Source: UBA2100 sp964399345 (GTDB lineage: Bacteria; Patescibacteriota; Minisyncoccia; Phycocordibacterales; UBA2100). Taken from it: a stretch of 64,000 nt of DNA. Position numbers and translations under genes: made by a program. Shown piece after piece: positions 1-7,124 of the stretch. Within the stretch, counting starts at the first letter, position 1. Each line of letters begins with the position of its first letter. The stretch is from assembly GCA_964399345.1 (NCBI GenBank), contig CAYNQE010000002.1, positions 30,893 through 94,892 on the forward strand. The letters run 5' to 3'. The notes below the pieces were generated by a model. That model searched no databases. It was not told the DNA's origin and saw only the letters and a program-made list of their open reading frames with translations.

Positions 1-219
1 ATTTACTGAAATACAAATTACAGCGGGAAACGGCGGACTTCCAATACCTAAAAAAGAAGGCTTAACGGAATTCTCTTCCATTAATTCACGAGTGTAAGAG
101 TCTAGTTCAATTAACGTGGTTCCTACAGTACATCTCTCTCCTACTTTAAAAAGTATCTCCGCTAATATCTTTCCTCCTTCAACTAAAGCTTCTCTTTCTT
201 GTTGTGTTTTAACTATCAT
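1..219 (-). CDS. map: Methionine aminopeptidase, N-terminal part (runs off left edge)
   Basis: Removes the initiator methionine from nascent proteins in the cytoplasm. The 73 codons present read MIVKTQQEREALVEGGKILA and continue with a segment ending SPPFPAVICISVN, which matches the start of type I methionine aminopeptidases, where the PxFPxxIxxSxN stretch precedes the catalytic histidine. The metal-binding residues lie beyond the window. The start ATG at 217-219 overlaps the stop of adk by 11 bp, so the gene is the last visible member of the secY-gmk-adk-map group, an arrangement typical of bacterial spc operons. Identification rests on family recall from a partial sequence. Confidence 0.85.
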   Translation of the reverse strand, partial: MIVKTQQEREALVEGGKILAEILFKVGERCTVGTTLIELDSYTRELMEENSVKPSFLGIGSPPFPAVICISVN

Positions 220-799
220 GTAGTTTTTTGACAATGTCTTTGTGAATTTCTTCAATTGAAGGTGCTCCATCGACATGATGTATCTTACAATCAAAGCTTT
301 CAAACTTTTCTAGAATGGCTTTTGTGTGTTCTTTTGACCAACCTATTCTCTTTCGTATGTTTTCTTCAGAATCATCTCCTCTTCCCCTACCTAAGAGTCT
401 CTCTGTTGCAGTATCTTCGTCTAGGTCGATAGTAACAACGTGATAGGGATTACGTTTGTATAATCTCATCATTGAATCGATCATTACGGTCTGGTTTTCG
501 CGCCTTGCCGCCCCATCAAAAATCAAGTTCTCTTCCCCTGTGAAGTTTTCAACCATTTCCTGCCCTAATACGTAAACCGGCATGAAAGAAGGGAGTAGCT
601 CTCCATCGGAAATTTCCTTTTTCACAATCTCGTTTGTGAATCCGCTCTGGGACATAAACTCACGAAGAAGTTGCCCTGTTTCAAGATACAGAGTATTAGT
701 CTCTGTATGCTCATCTAGATACTTCTTTAGAAGCCTGGCCTGAGTTCCCTTTCCTGAACCTTGTATTCCAAAAAATATTACTGTTATTGGTGTTTTCAT
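209..799 (-). CDS. adk: Adenylate kinase
   Basis: Interconverts AMP, ATP and ADP. The P-loop GIQGSGKGTQ lies at residues 11-20, an AMP-binding region with ETGQLLRE near 40-47 and FDGAARRENQ near 94-103 in place of the usual DGFPR signature. GRGRGDD near 137-143 is followed directly by the last helices, so there is no long or zinc-binding LID. At 196 residues it is a short-type enzyme. It lies 4 bp downstream of gmk and overlaps map, indicating one transcript. The altered FDGAAR motif is a departure from textbook Adk but the P-loop and overall layout fit. Confidence 0.88.
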   Translation of the reverse strand: MKTPITVIFFGIQGSGKGTQARLLKKYLDEHTETNTLYLETGQLLREFMSQSGFTNEIVKKEISDGELLPSFMPVYVLGQEMVENFTGEENLIFDGAARRENQTVMIDSMMRLYKRNPYHVVTIDLDEDTATERLLGRGRGDDSEENIRKRIGWSKEHTKAILEKFESFDCKIHHVDGAPSIEEIHKDIVKKLHDS

Positions 800-803
800 T
801 GAC

Positions 804-1367
804 CTAAAGATACTTCTCTTTACTAAGAATGTCCATAACTTCGCTAATTGTTTCTTCTAGCTTTCCTTCTTTGTTTTCGACTATGTAATCATACGCATCA
901 GTGTGGTGTAGCCACTCCTTCGTATATTTCATACGCTTTGCAATATGCTCTTCTGTAGCTCGATCGCGACGTCGAATTCGAGCCTCCAGAACGTCCGGCG
1001 TCGCGGTTATCATAATTGAAATAATTTCAGGAAACTTTTCTTTTGCAGTTAGTACTCCTTTGTATTCAATCTTCCATACGCCAATTCCAGGTGCTTTATT
1101 AACCCTTTCAAGTTCCTCGCGTGTTACACCGTAGAGATTGTCATTATATTCACGCGCCCATTCAACCATTTCGCCATCCTTAATCTTTTCTTCAAACTCT
1201 TCAACTGAAATATAGTGATACGGATTACCTTCAGATTCTCCTTCTCTTTTTTTCCTTGTAGTTGTTGTTATGACCCGTGTTATTGTTGTAAGTTTTTGAA
1301 GACCTTCAATTACAGAATCCTCCCCCGCACCAGATGGGCCTGAGATAATAACAATGTTTGTTTTCAT
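804..1367 (-). CDS. gmk: Guanylate kinase-like protein with altered P-loop
   Basis: Guanylate kinase phosphorylates GMP to GDP. The 187-residue length, the GMP-binding stretch HYISVEEFEEKIKDGEMVEW and YGVTREELE, and the lid-like RIRRRDRATEEHIAKR all fit the family. The Walker A element, however, reads GPSGAGEDSV at about residues 10-19: the invariant lysine and the following S/T position are Glu and Asp. Whether it still catalyses the reaction cannot be read from sequence. It lies just after the terminator at 1385-1411 and 4 bp before adk; its leader has no Shine-Dalgarno site. Confidence 0.82.
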   Translation of the reverse strand: MKTNIVIISGPSGAGEDSVIEGLQKLTTITRVITTTTRKKREGESEGNPYHYISVEEFEEKIKDGEMVEWAREYNDNLYGVTREELERVNKAPGIGVWKIEYKGVLTAKEKFPEIISIMITATPDVLEARIRRRDRATEEHIAKRMKYTKEWLHHTDAYDYIVENKEGKLEETISEVMDILSKEKYL

Positions 1368-1384
1368 GAGAGTAGTATATCAAA

Positions 1385-1411
1385 AGCCCCGCGAAAGAAA
1401 TACGCGGGGCT
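1385..1411 (-). terminator. Rho-independent terminator after the secY segment
   Basis: Perfect 9-bp inverted repeat AGCCCCGCG / CGCGGGGCT with a 9-nt loop, followed on the minus strand by CTTTTG. It separates secY and the small genes behind it from gmk-adk-map. The flanking A and T runs could let it act on both strands. Confidence 0.75.
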
Positions 1412-1498
1412 TAAAATCAAGTGTGAACATCGGACCTGGTAGATCCAAGAATGCGGGTCCATCTCTGGACTCGCGTTCGCGGCTCTCCTGGAGGCGAT

Positions 1499-1597
1499 CT
1501 ATTGCCTCCTGATTGCAATCAGGACAAGGTCCGCAATTGCCATCTCAGGCCAGACGTATTTAACGTCTCCGCATGTGTTGCACATCTTAGTTACCAT
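1499..1597 (-). CDS. Tiny CxxC protein, probably a frameshifted zinc ribbon
   Basis: A 32-codon frame starts one base after the stop of the upstream small membrane gene and contains MCNTCGDVKYV, a CxxC knuckle. It then ends in an unlikely hydrophobic tail. In the -1 frame, beginning at about 1545, the sequence encodes CGPCPDCNQEAIDRLQE and stays open to 1380. Joining the two frames would give a CxxC-x(n)-CxxC zinc ribbon of roughly 60-70 residues. This may be an indel in the assembly, a decayed gene, or a real frameshift. No function can be assigned. Confidence 0.4.
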   Translation of the reverse strand: MVTKMCNTCGDVKYVWPEMAIADLVLIAIRRQ

Positions 1598-1598
1598 C

Positions 1599-1799
1599 TT
1601 ACTCTTGTGCTGCGGTCTTGTGTGTCAACACTTTCACTAGAACAATCGGCGCAAACAAAGAGATTAGAGTAGCTCCGATTACCCTCTCTGCCATATTCAG
1701 GCTTTGGGGAGCCGAAGAGATTACTGGCACAAACACAATTACTGAACATAATGCCCATCCTGCTGCAAAAATCGCTAAGAAGGTCCTTCGAAAATCCAT
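1599..1799 (-). CDS. Small two-helix membrane protein, unknown
   Basis: A 66-residue frame starting MDFRRTFLAIFAAGWALCSV has two hydrophobic stretches (about 6-24 and 42-58) separated by a short polar loop. It lies 58 bp downstream of secY on the same strand and ends one base before the tiny CxxC gene. The frame could be extended upstream into secY, but the chosen start keeps the genes separate. No Shine-Dalgarno site is seen, as in neighbouring core genes. I do not recognise a family; it could be spurious. Confidence 0.4.
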   Translation of the reverse strand: MDFRRTFLAIFAAGWALCSVIVFVPVISSAPQSLNMAERVIGATLISLFAPIVLVKVLTHKTAAQE

Positions 1800-1857
1800 A
1801 ACGTGCCCTTTCGCACTTGTTTCAACTGCCTTATATACCTTAAAATATAGAAAATAT

Positions 1858-3132
1858 CTAGTACTCCCGAATAGAAATCTGCGCTTCAACTCTCTTAACA
1901 ATGTCTAGAATAACAGAAACTGCAATCAGTAACGCTGTTCCACCAATAGTTAGTGTAGTTATACCTGTAACTCCCTGCATGATAACGGGAAGAACGGCAA
2001 TACCTCCTAGGAAGAGAGCTCCAACTAATGTAATGCGAGTTACAATGTCGGCAACATGACTTGTAGTTTGCTCACCCGGACGAATCCCAGGGATAAAGGC
2101 ACCACTTTTTTGTAAGTTATTTGAAATACGGTTTGGATCAAATGTAACTGCTGTATAGAAATATGTGAAGAAGAACACCATTGCAAAGTATAGAGCACCG
2201 TAGATCCACTGATTAGCAAGGCCATTAACTACAGCATTTGCCGCATTTGCTACAAATGGAACTACACTGTTTGCAAAGAAAGCGGCTATCACTTGTGGAA
2301 ATAGTAATATTGAAAGTGCGAAAATAATTGGAATAACACCAGCTTGGTTTACTCTAATCGGTAAGTACGTAGAAACTCCACCAGATTGTTTTGATCCTCT
2401 AGTTTGACGAGCGTACGTTATTGGAATTGGGCGTTCGGCTTCTGTTATAAACACAACTCCTGCAACAACAGCAGTAGATGCAACAGCAAATCCTAGATAA
2501 AGTGGAATCTGTGATACATCAAATGTAAATACCAACTGACTAACAGCACCAGGAAGACTTGAAACGATTCCTGCGAAAATTATCAAAGAAACTCCGTTTC
2601 CAATACCAAATTCGGTGATAAGTTCACCAATCCACATAAGAAGGATGGATCCTGCTGCAATAACCAGCACGTTAGTCATCATTGCTGAGAATTCAAGTGG
2701 CGGAACGATTCCGTTTTGTTGTAATAGTGTTAAAAAGGCAAATGACTGCATAAACGCAAGAGGTACCGTTAGATAACGTGACCATTGCGTGAACTTAGCG
2801 CGTCCTGCCTCACCCTCTTCTTGGTGCATAGCCTTCATTTTTGGAGAAAGTACCGTCATCAACTGCATAATGATTGACGCAGTAATAAACGGACCTACTC
2901 CGATCATAACTATCGAAAGGTTTGATAGACCACCTCCTGAGAACAGGTTAAGAAGTCCTAAAAATTGGTTGTTTGAAAAGAATTCTTCAAGTCTTAATAC
3001 ATCTACTCCTGGAATTGGAATTGTAGCTAAAATACGAAACACGATTAATGCTCCTAACATGAATAGGATACGCTTACGCAATGATTCGTCTTTTACTACT
3101 AGCTTTAGTTTTCTGAAAAAAGTATTAATCAT
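1858..3132 (-). CDS. secY: Preprotein translocase subunit SecY
   Basis: Forms the protein-conducting channel in the cytoplasmic membrane. The 424-residue product shows about ten hydrophobic segments. The opening IPIPGVD stretch and FSGGGLSNLSIVMIGVGPFI plug/TM2 region, GIGNGVSLIIFAGI, and RPIPITYARQTRG in the large cytoplasmic loop are SecY landmarks. It overlaps rplO by 8 bp, so the two are translationally coupled. As in most bacteria, it follows the spc ribosomal genes. Start codon follows the usual position before the first amphipathic helix. Confidence 0.97.
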   Translation of the reverse strand: MINTFFRKLKLVVKDESLRKRILFMLGALIVFRILATIPIPGVDVLRLEEFFSNNQFLGLLNLFSGGGLSNLSIVMIGVGPFITASIIMQLMTVLSPKMKAMHQEEGEAGRAKFTQWSRYLTVPLAFMQSFAFLTLLQQNGIVPPLEFSAMMTNVLVIAAGSILLMWIGELITEFGIGNGVSLIIFAGIVSSLPGAVSQLVFTFDVSQIPLYLGFAVASTAVVAGVVFITEAERPIPITYARQTRGSKQSGGVSTYLPIRVNQAGVIPIIFALSILLFPQVIAAFFANSVVPFVANAANAVVNGLANQWIYGALYFAMVFFFTYFYTAVTFDPNRISNNLQKSGAFIPGIRPGEQTTSHVADIVTRITLVGALFLGGIAVLPVIMQGVTGITTLTIGGTALLIAVSVILDIVKRVEAQISIREY

Positions 3133-3583
3133 GTTTTATCTCACCCCCTGCTTTTTCAATTGCAGCTATTGCAGTCTTAGATACTGCACATTTTTCAATT
3201 GTAAGTTTTATCTTAAGTTCTCCTGTTCCTAGGATTTTCACTTTTGGTGCTCTTCCTGCACTATTACTCACTATTCCCTTTTCTACAAGTGTAGTTGGGC
3301 TAACTACCTCTCCTGCCTTAAAGGCCTCTTCTAGTTTAGTTAGGTTAACTGGAGTGTGTGCTACTTTAGAGCTGTTTACCGTTCGAGAGCGGTTAATACC
3401 GTGTCCACGTAGTTTAGGAAGCTTCTTGATCATGTCACGAAGCTCTGGTCGAACACCGTGTCCTCCGTGTTGCATCTGCCCTTTGTGACCACGTCCTGCA
3501 GTTTTACCACACTTTCCACCGCGACCTATTCGTCGCTTTGTTTTTTGAGATGGGCTTTTTGTAAGTGAATTTAATCCAGTCAT
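3125..3583 (-). CDS. rplO: 50S ribosomal protein L15
   Basis: Component of the large ribosomal subunit. The 152-residue protein has the basic Gly-rich N-terminal arm (RRIGRGGKCGKTAGRGHKGQ) that threads into 23S rRNA and a compact C-terminal domain with VVSPTTLVEKG. It lies 1 bp after rpsE. In most bacteria rpmD (L30) sits between rpsE and rplO; here there is no room for it. Loss of L30 is a known trait of CPR bacteria. Confidence 0.97.
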   Translation of the reverse strand: MTGLNSLTKSPSQKTKRRIGRGGKCGKTAGRGHKGQMQHGGHGVRPELRDMIKKLPKLRGHGINRSRTVNSSKVAHTPVNLTKLEEAFKAGEVVSPTTLVEKGIVSNSAGRAPKVKILGTGELKIKLTIEKCAVSKTAIAAIEKAGGEIKHD

Positions 3584-3584
3584 A

Positions 3585-4112
3585 TTATTTTTCTAGTTTT
3601 TGTAACGCAATAATCGTAGCGCGTGCAATGTTTGTCTTGTTTTTACTTCGGGAAAGAATCTTTGAAGTAATATCAGTAACCCCTCCTAATTCAAGTACGG
3701 TTCGAACTGACGCTCCTGCAACAAGACCTCTACCTTGTGCTGGTCGAATCTGAATTAAGGTTGAGCCATACTTTGCATCAACATTGTGTGCAATGGAGTT
3801 TGATTCTGTTCTCTTTACAGTAATCATATTCTTTTTAGCATTTCGAATTGCTTTTTCGATTGCAAGAGCCGTGTCTCCTGCTTTTCCGGTTCCAACTCCA
3901 ACTCTTCCTTTCTTGTCTCCGATAACCATAGCAACAGAGAAGCTAAATCGACGACCACCGGCCATCACACGAGTAACACGACGAATACCAATTATCTTCT
4001 GAGCAAACTCAGGAGTACGGTCAAAACGTTCGCTCTTCTTGCGCCTATTAGTAGGACGCTTACGAGGCATTCGCTTTTCTACTTCTTTTGTTGATGTTTT
4101 CTCGTCTGTCAT
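3585..4112 (-). CDS. rpsE: 30S ribosomal protein S5
   Basis: Small-subunit protein involved in decoding accuracy. A lysine/arginine-rich N-terminal extension of about 40 residues (KRMPRKRPTNRRKKSERF) precedes the double-stranded RNA-binding domain with RRVTRVMAGGRRFSFSVAMV and GDKKGRVGVGTGKAGD. The C-terminal domain contains VRTVLELGGVTDITSKILSR. At 175 residues it is close to the usual length. It is packed between rplR and rplO with 1-3 bp spacers. Confidence 0.97.
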   Translation of the reverse strand: MTDEKTSTKEVEKRMPRKRPTNRRKKSERFDRTPEFAQKIIGIRRVTRVMAGGRRFSFSVAMVIGDKKGRVGVGTGKAGDTALAIEKAIRNAKKNMITVKRTESNSIAHNVDAKYGSTLIQIRPAQGRGLVAGASVRTVLELGGVTDITSKILSRSKNKTNIARATIIALQKLEK

Positions 4113-4115
4113 ATA

Positions 4116-4463
4116 TTAAAATTTAAGTCCTGCTTCTCTTGCCGCGTCCGCAAAAGCTTTAATGTTACCTGTATAAAGATATCCTCCGCGGTCAAAAACC
4201 ACTTCCTTTATCTTTTTGCCTTTAGCAAGTTCAGCAATAGCGGCTCCTGCTTCAATTGTTCGCTCTTTCTGAGTCTTCCCTTTCTGGATTGAAGTACTAA
4301 CGGCTGCAAGAGTCACTTCCTTACCATCATCAATTAACTGAGCGTCAATCTTTGTGTTTGAACGAAAGATAGCAAGACGTGGACGTTTAGCAGTACCGAT
4401 AACTTTTGATCGAACTCTATTGTGTCGCCTAACTCTTCGTAATGTTTTTTCTTTAGTATCCAT
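4116..4463 (-). CDS. rplR: 50S ribosomal protein L18
   Basis: Binds 5S rRNA in the large subunit. The 115-residue product has the N-terminal RRVRRHNRVRSKVIGTAKRP, the core RLAIFRSNTKIDAQLIDD, and the C-terminal signature VVFDRGGYLYTGNIKAFADA, all typical of bacterial L18. It is separated from rplF and rpsE by 3 bp each, consistent with a single polycistronic message. Confidence 0.97.
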   Translation of the reverse strand: MDTKEKTLRRVRRHNRVRSKVIGTAKRPRLAIFRSNTKIDAQLIDDGKEVTLAAVSTSIQKGKTQKERTIEAGAAIAELAKGKKIKEVVFDRGGYLYTGNIKAFADAAREAGLKF

Positions 4464-4466
4464 ATA

Positions 4467-5003
4467 TTAAGCAGCTGCCTTCTTACCTTCTTTACGTCGT
4501 ACTATTTCGTCAACGTATCGAATTCCCTTTCCTTTGTAAGGTTCAGGCTTCTTAACGGCACGAATCTCAGAAGCAAATTGTCCAACATTTTCTTTACTCA
4601 CTCCTTTAACGCTGATTTGGTTCTTTTCAACCTCAACAGTTATGTCTTCAGGTACTGTAAGTTCAACTGGGTGTGAAAATCCTACTTGAAGCTTTAATGT
4701 ATTCCCTTCAAGGGCTACCTTATATCCAATCCCTTCAACTGAAAGCTTCTTTTCAAAAGGTTCATTCACTCCTGCAACCATGTTTGAAACGTGAGATGCA
4801 AAAGTTCCCCAAAGTGCTTGTGAGAGTCTTGTTTCATTTTTTGGAGTAACTATTACCTCAGTTTCCTTAACTTCAATAGAAACAGCCTCGTGAATCTTTT
4901 TGGTAAGTTCACCTCCCTTTCCTTTTACGGTAAGAATATTATCCGAAACAGTTACTTCTGTTCCCTCTGGGATTATAATAGGTTGTTTTCCGATTCTGCT
5001 CAT
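4467..5003 (-). CDS. rplF: 50S ribosomal protein L6
   Basis: Large-subunit protein near the factor-binding region. The start at MSRIGKQPIIIPEGTEV is chosen over an upstream in-frame Met because MSRIGK is the conserved N terminus and the earlier start would overlap rpsH. The two repeated domains end with PEPYKGKGIRYVDEIVRRKEG, the family signature (PDPYKGKGI). Length is 178 residues. It lies 1 bp after rpsH. Confidence 0.97.
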   Translation of the reverse strand: MSRIGKQPIIIPEGTEVTVSDNILTVKGKGGELTKKIHEAVSIEVKETEVIVTPKNETRLSQALWGTFASHVSNMVAGVNEPFEKKLSVEGIGYKVALEGNTLKLQVGFSHPVELTVPEDITVEVEKNQISVKGVSKENVGQFASEIRAVKKPEPYKGKGIRYVDEIVRRKEGKKAAA

Positions 5004-5004
5004 A

Positions 5005-5400
5005 TTAGTAAATTTCAAATAAAGCCTCACCACCAACTTTCTCCTTACGAGCCTGTATGTTAGTCATAATCCCTTTAGGTGTTGAAAGGACAAGATGTCC
5101 GTTTCCGTATCGTACTGGGAAAAGCTCATTGGATGCTTTGTAAACACGGCGCCCAGGCTTTGAAATTCTTTTAACGTCATCAATGCGATGAGTTCCGTCT
5201 TCTTTGTACGCTAATTCGACGTGAATAGTCTTTCGAACCTTCTTTCCTTGTTTTTCAACATTCTTGATGTATCCGTTCTCTTTAAGAGTCTCAGCTACTG
5301 CCATTTTCATTTTAGAAAATGGTATAGAAACAGTCTCGTGCTTTACGGCACCTGCATTCTTTAGACGAATTATGAAGTCTCCTATTGGGTCTCCTACCAT
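5005..5400 (-). CDS. rpsH: 30S ribosomal protein S8
   Basis: Primary 16S rRNA-binding protein of the small subunit. The start is placed at MVGDPIGDFIIRLKNAG, the conserved S8 N terminus; a longer in-frame extension would run deep into rpsN. The C-terminal region LVLSTPKGIMTNIQARKEKVGGEAL corresponds to the S8 signature, although the usual STSKGIMT has Pro in place of Ser. Length is 131 residues. The start overlaps the rpsN stop by 7 bp. Confidence 0.96.
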   Translation of the reverse strand: MVGDPIGDFIIRLKNAGAVKHETVSIPFSKMKMAVAETLKENGYIKNVEKQGKKVRKTIHVELAYKEDGTHRIDDVKRISKPGRRVYKASNELFPVRYGNGHLVLSTPKGIMTNIQARKEKVGGEALFEIY

Positions 5401-5579
5401 GATGATTTTTTTATTCCGGGAATGTGTCCTTCTAACGCTTCCTCTCGGAAACAAATACGACACAGGTCAAACGCTCGCATATAGCCTCGTGGACGTCCAC
5501 ACTTAAAGCAACGACGAACGACACGCGAATTGAACTTCGGTGTCTTTTCTGCTCTTGCGATCATTGACTTTTTTGCCAT
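5394..5579 (-). CDS. rpsN: 30S ribosomal protein S14, zinc-binding type
   Basis: Small-subunit protein of 61 residues. The pattern CFKCGRPRGYMRAFDLCRIC supplies two CxxC knuckles for zinc, marking the short zinc-binding paralogue. N terminus MAKKSMIARAEKTPKFNSR fits the type. It is the first gene of the downstream half of the spc cluster because an accessory insertion separates it from rplE; a promoter stands at 5675-5703 and the leader carries two hairpins. Confidence 0.97.
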   Translation of the reverse strand: MAKKSMIARAEKTPKFNSRVVRRCFKCGRPRGYMRAFDLCRICFREEALEGHIPGIKKSSW

Positions 5580-5589
5580 AAATTAAAAT

Positions 5590-5643
5590 TGACCCATTTT
5601 TAAAGGGTCATTCATTCAAGTGTTTGTGTAATCCTGCTTACAC
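5590..5643 (-). promoter_or_regulatory. rpsN leader with two stem-loops
   Basis: The leader between the promoter at 5675-5703 and rpsN contains GTGTAA/TTACAC with a 6-nt loop (5626-5643) and TGACCC/GGGTCA with a 9-nt loop (5590-5610). The second is followed on the minus strand by an AU-rich run ATTTTAATTT leading straight into the start codon. It resembles an attenuator or a leader control element. Confidence 0.5.
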
Positions 5644-5674
5644 TATGAATTGTCGACTCCTTTTAGGTGCGAGC

Positions 5675-5703
5675 ATATTACCTAAAATGGAGTGGGAAGT
5701 CAA
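5675..5703 (-). promoter_or_regulatory. Promoter of the rpsN-secY block
   Basis: On the minus strand TTGACT is followed after 17 bp by TAATAT, an excellent housekeeping-sigma -35/-10 pair. It lies just upstream of rpsN, exactly where an accessory insertion would otherwise cut the downstream ribosomal genes from their promoter. Confidence 0.7.
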
Positions 5704-5736
5704 CGGGTATATGCCTACATATATCTTAAAGAAAAG

Positions 5737-6357
5737 TTAAAAACCAATTCCTTTTACTGCCTCCTTAAGTTTATTTTCAACTTCTCTAAAATCTACTTCA
5801 CTACCCACAGTAAACTTAATCGGTTCCTTTATAACATCTTCAAAAAAAACTAAACTTTTCAATACAACGTTCTCATCTAAACTTGGGAACTTTTGCTTTG
5901 TAAGTGTAAGTAACTCTGATAACGAAAATTCCTTAAGTAAGAAAAATATATCTATATAGTCTTTTTGTGTAGCACGTGAAGTAATAGCAGAGAGCTTCAT
6001 ACAAGCGATATCTTCTTTTGAGGCTATGTTTATATATTGTTCTTTGATAAGGGGACTTAAAAGTGAGTACTTAAATGTCATGAAGCTCAACTTTATTGAA
6101 CCGTCTATAATCACTGACAACGTATTCTTTTCTTCTTGTGTTTTTAATAATTCGTGATCCTGAAACACTTCTCTTAATTCCTCAAAAAGTACATTCGTAT
6201 CAATATCTTGATCGATAAAAAAATCAAAATCTACACTATCGCGATGACCTATTTGTAGAGCCAGTGCAGTACCTCCTGCAAGATAAAAACCTGCTGGTAA
6301 TTTAGCCAAAAGTGGAAGAATTTCTTGCCTCTCTTTATCTAAAATATTATAAAACAT
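5737..6357 (-). CDS. AbiEii-type nucleotidyltransferase toxin
   Basis: Probable toxin of a type IV-like toxin-antitoxin pair; the AbiEii family are nucleotidyltransferases that modify RNA targets. Residues near 21-50 read FYLAGGTALALQIGHRDSVD followed by FDFF, the GGTxL-x(n)-HR-S-D-D/F pattern of this fold with the catalytic acidic pair. KEDIACMKLSAITSRATQKD and YIDIFFLL in the middle are also typical. The start MFYNILDKER follows the antitoxin stop by one base, implying translational coupling. It sits inside the ribosomal protein cluster between rpsN and rplE. Confidence 0.8.
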   Translation of the reverse strand: MFYNILDKERQEILPLLAKLPAGFYLAGGTALALQIGHRDSVDFDFFIDQDIDTNVLFEELREVFQDHELLKTQEEKNTLSVIIDGSIKLSFMTFKYSLLSPLIKEQYINIASKEDIACMKLSAITSRATQKDYIDIFFLLKEFSLSELLTLTKQKFPSLDENVVLKSLVFFEDVIKEPIKFTVGSEVDFREVENKLKEAVKGIGF

Positions 6358-6358
6358 C

Positions 6359-6634
6359 TCAAGAAAATCTAGCTTCCCGCACTGGAGAAACTCCAAATAT
6401 AAAAGACCAGAGAGCAAGAGATTTTTTGCTCCACACACTTTCAGGCGTAGTACTTAGTACTTCTTGAATATCATTATTGCTATATACACTAAAAAGCCAG
6501 TCAGTTGACCTCTTAGAGCCAAAATTAAGTATGTTGTATATTATCAACTGTCTGTGGGTTTGTGTATCCAATTTTTTAATATCGTAAGACCAGAGAAACG
6601 GAGCCACAAATTTAGGTATTTCACTATTTTGCAT
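6359..6634 (-). CDS. Probable antitoxin partner of AbiEii-like toxin
   Basis: A 91-residue protein starting MQNSEIPKFVAPFLWSYDIK and ending FGVSPVREARFS. Proteins with the FLWSYDxxKLD opening commonly precede nucleotidyltransferase toxins in Patescibacteria and other phyla and resemble the DUF6922 group. Its stop lies one base before the toxin start. The assignment as antitoxin is based on this position and on recall of the family pattern, not on a known structure. Confidence 0.65.
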   Translation of the reverse strand: MQNSEIPKFVAPFLWSYDIKKLDTQTHRQLIIYNILNFGSKRSTDWLFSVYSNNDIQEVLSTTPESVWSKKSLALWSFIFGVSPVREARFS

Positions 6635-6681
6635 ACGTATATTATACCACAATACTTAGGTTATTAGGCTCAAATAAAGGC

Positions 6682-6714
6682 TCGGTCGGGCAGAAAATAA
6701 TAATGCCCGACCGA
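6682..6714 (-). terminator. Hairpin terminator after small orphan gene
   Basis: Perfect 11-bp stem TCGGTCGGGCA / TGCCCGACCGA with an 11-nt loop, directly after the stop codon at 6717-6719. On the minus strand it is followed by GCCTTTATTTG, a weak T-rich tail. Confidence 0.65.
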
Positions 6715-6716
6715 TG

Positions 6717-6815
6717 TTATTCTGGAAGTTCGTGCTTTTTGTCGTGATCTTTGGGTCTCTTCCAAAGATCACCTTCCAGATCTTCGTCCCACACAGGACG
6801 TATAGGATTCGTCAT
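6717..6815 (-). CDS. 32-residue orphan protein with strong Shine-Dalgarno
   Basis: Reads MTNPIRPVWDEDLEGDLWKR and ends KHDKKHELPE-like (DHDKKHELPE). It is preceded by GAGGAGGAGG seven bases before the ATG, one of the strongest ribosome-binding sites in the window, and followed directly by a terminator. TTGACT about 45 bp upstream may be its -35. The protein is charged, soluble and unrecognised. It sits among toxin-antitoxin debris between rpsN and rplE. The combination of SD and terminator supports it as a real gene despite its size. Confidence 0.6.
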   Translation of the reverse strand: MTNPIRPVWDEDLEGDLWKRPKDHDKKHELPE

Positions 6816-6873
6816 TTATTCCTCCTCCTCTAAATAAATGTACTTTTAGGATATATATATGTTGTAAGTCAAA

Positions 6874-6907
6874 TTCTAAACGGCTCAACCGGTTGAGCCG
6901 TTTAGAA
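6874..6907. repeat. Perfect 34-bp palindrome
   Basis: Two 17-bp arms (TTCTAAACGGCTCAACC and its complement) with no spacer. It lies in the TA insertion inside the ribosomal cluster. Without a loop and with no T-run it is not a classic terminator; it may be a recombination or protein-binding site, or the fused ends of a lost element. Confidence 0.8.
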
Positions 6908-7111
6908 ATACGGCTGAAATTCATCATTAAATCGGAAAATTCTCTCTTTAACACTTTTAATCTCTTTATTCAAAATAGTCACGTCAATCATTAAACCAGT
7001 TGAAGTCTCTTCTGAGAAATTCTGATCAAAAATGAAATTACCTAAGCTTGCTTGTATCCAACCTTCTTTTTGAAATACGCTTAAAGTCCCGAATGTAGTG
7101 GCTTGTAGGTC
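6902..7111 (-). pseudogene. Open frame without start codon, gene remnant
   Basis: A 69-codon open frame reads TLSVFQKEGWIQASLGNFIF and ends KERIFRFNDEFQPYF, in a different frame from the short RelE-like start overlapping it. It has protein-like composition but no plausible start codon before residue 41. It is best read as the C-terminal fragment of a lost gene. Family unknown. Confidence 0.35.
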
Positions 7112-7124
7112 TTACTACTCTCAT
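7038..7124 (-). pseudogene. Truncated RelE/YafQ-like toxin start
   Basis: Starts at an ATGA overlap with the RelB/DinJ-like antitoxin stop and reads MRVVRPTSHYIRDFKRISKR before stopping after 28 codons. The opening K/RVVxPTSxxxRDFKRI is typical of YafQ/RelE-type mRNA interferases, which are about 90 residues. The toxin is therefore broken early, leaving an orphan antitoxin. Confidence 0.55.

Noticed and set aside
6769..6954. 61-codon minus-strand frame across the 34-bp palindrome
   Set aside because: Composition is random-like and it overlaps, in another frame, the small gene at 6717-6815 that has a strong ribosome-binding site.
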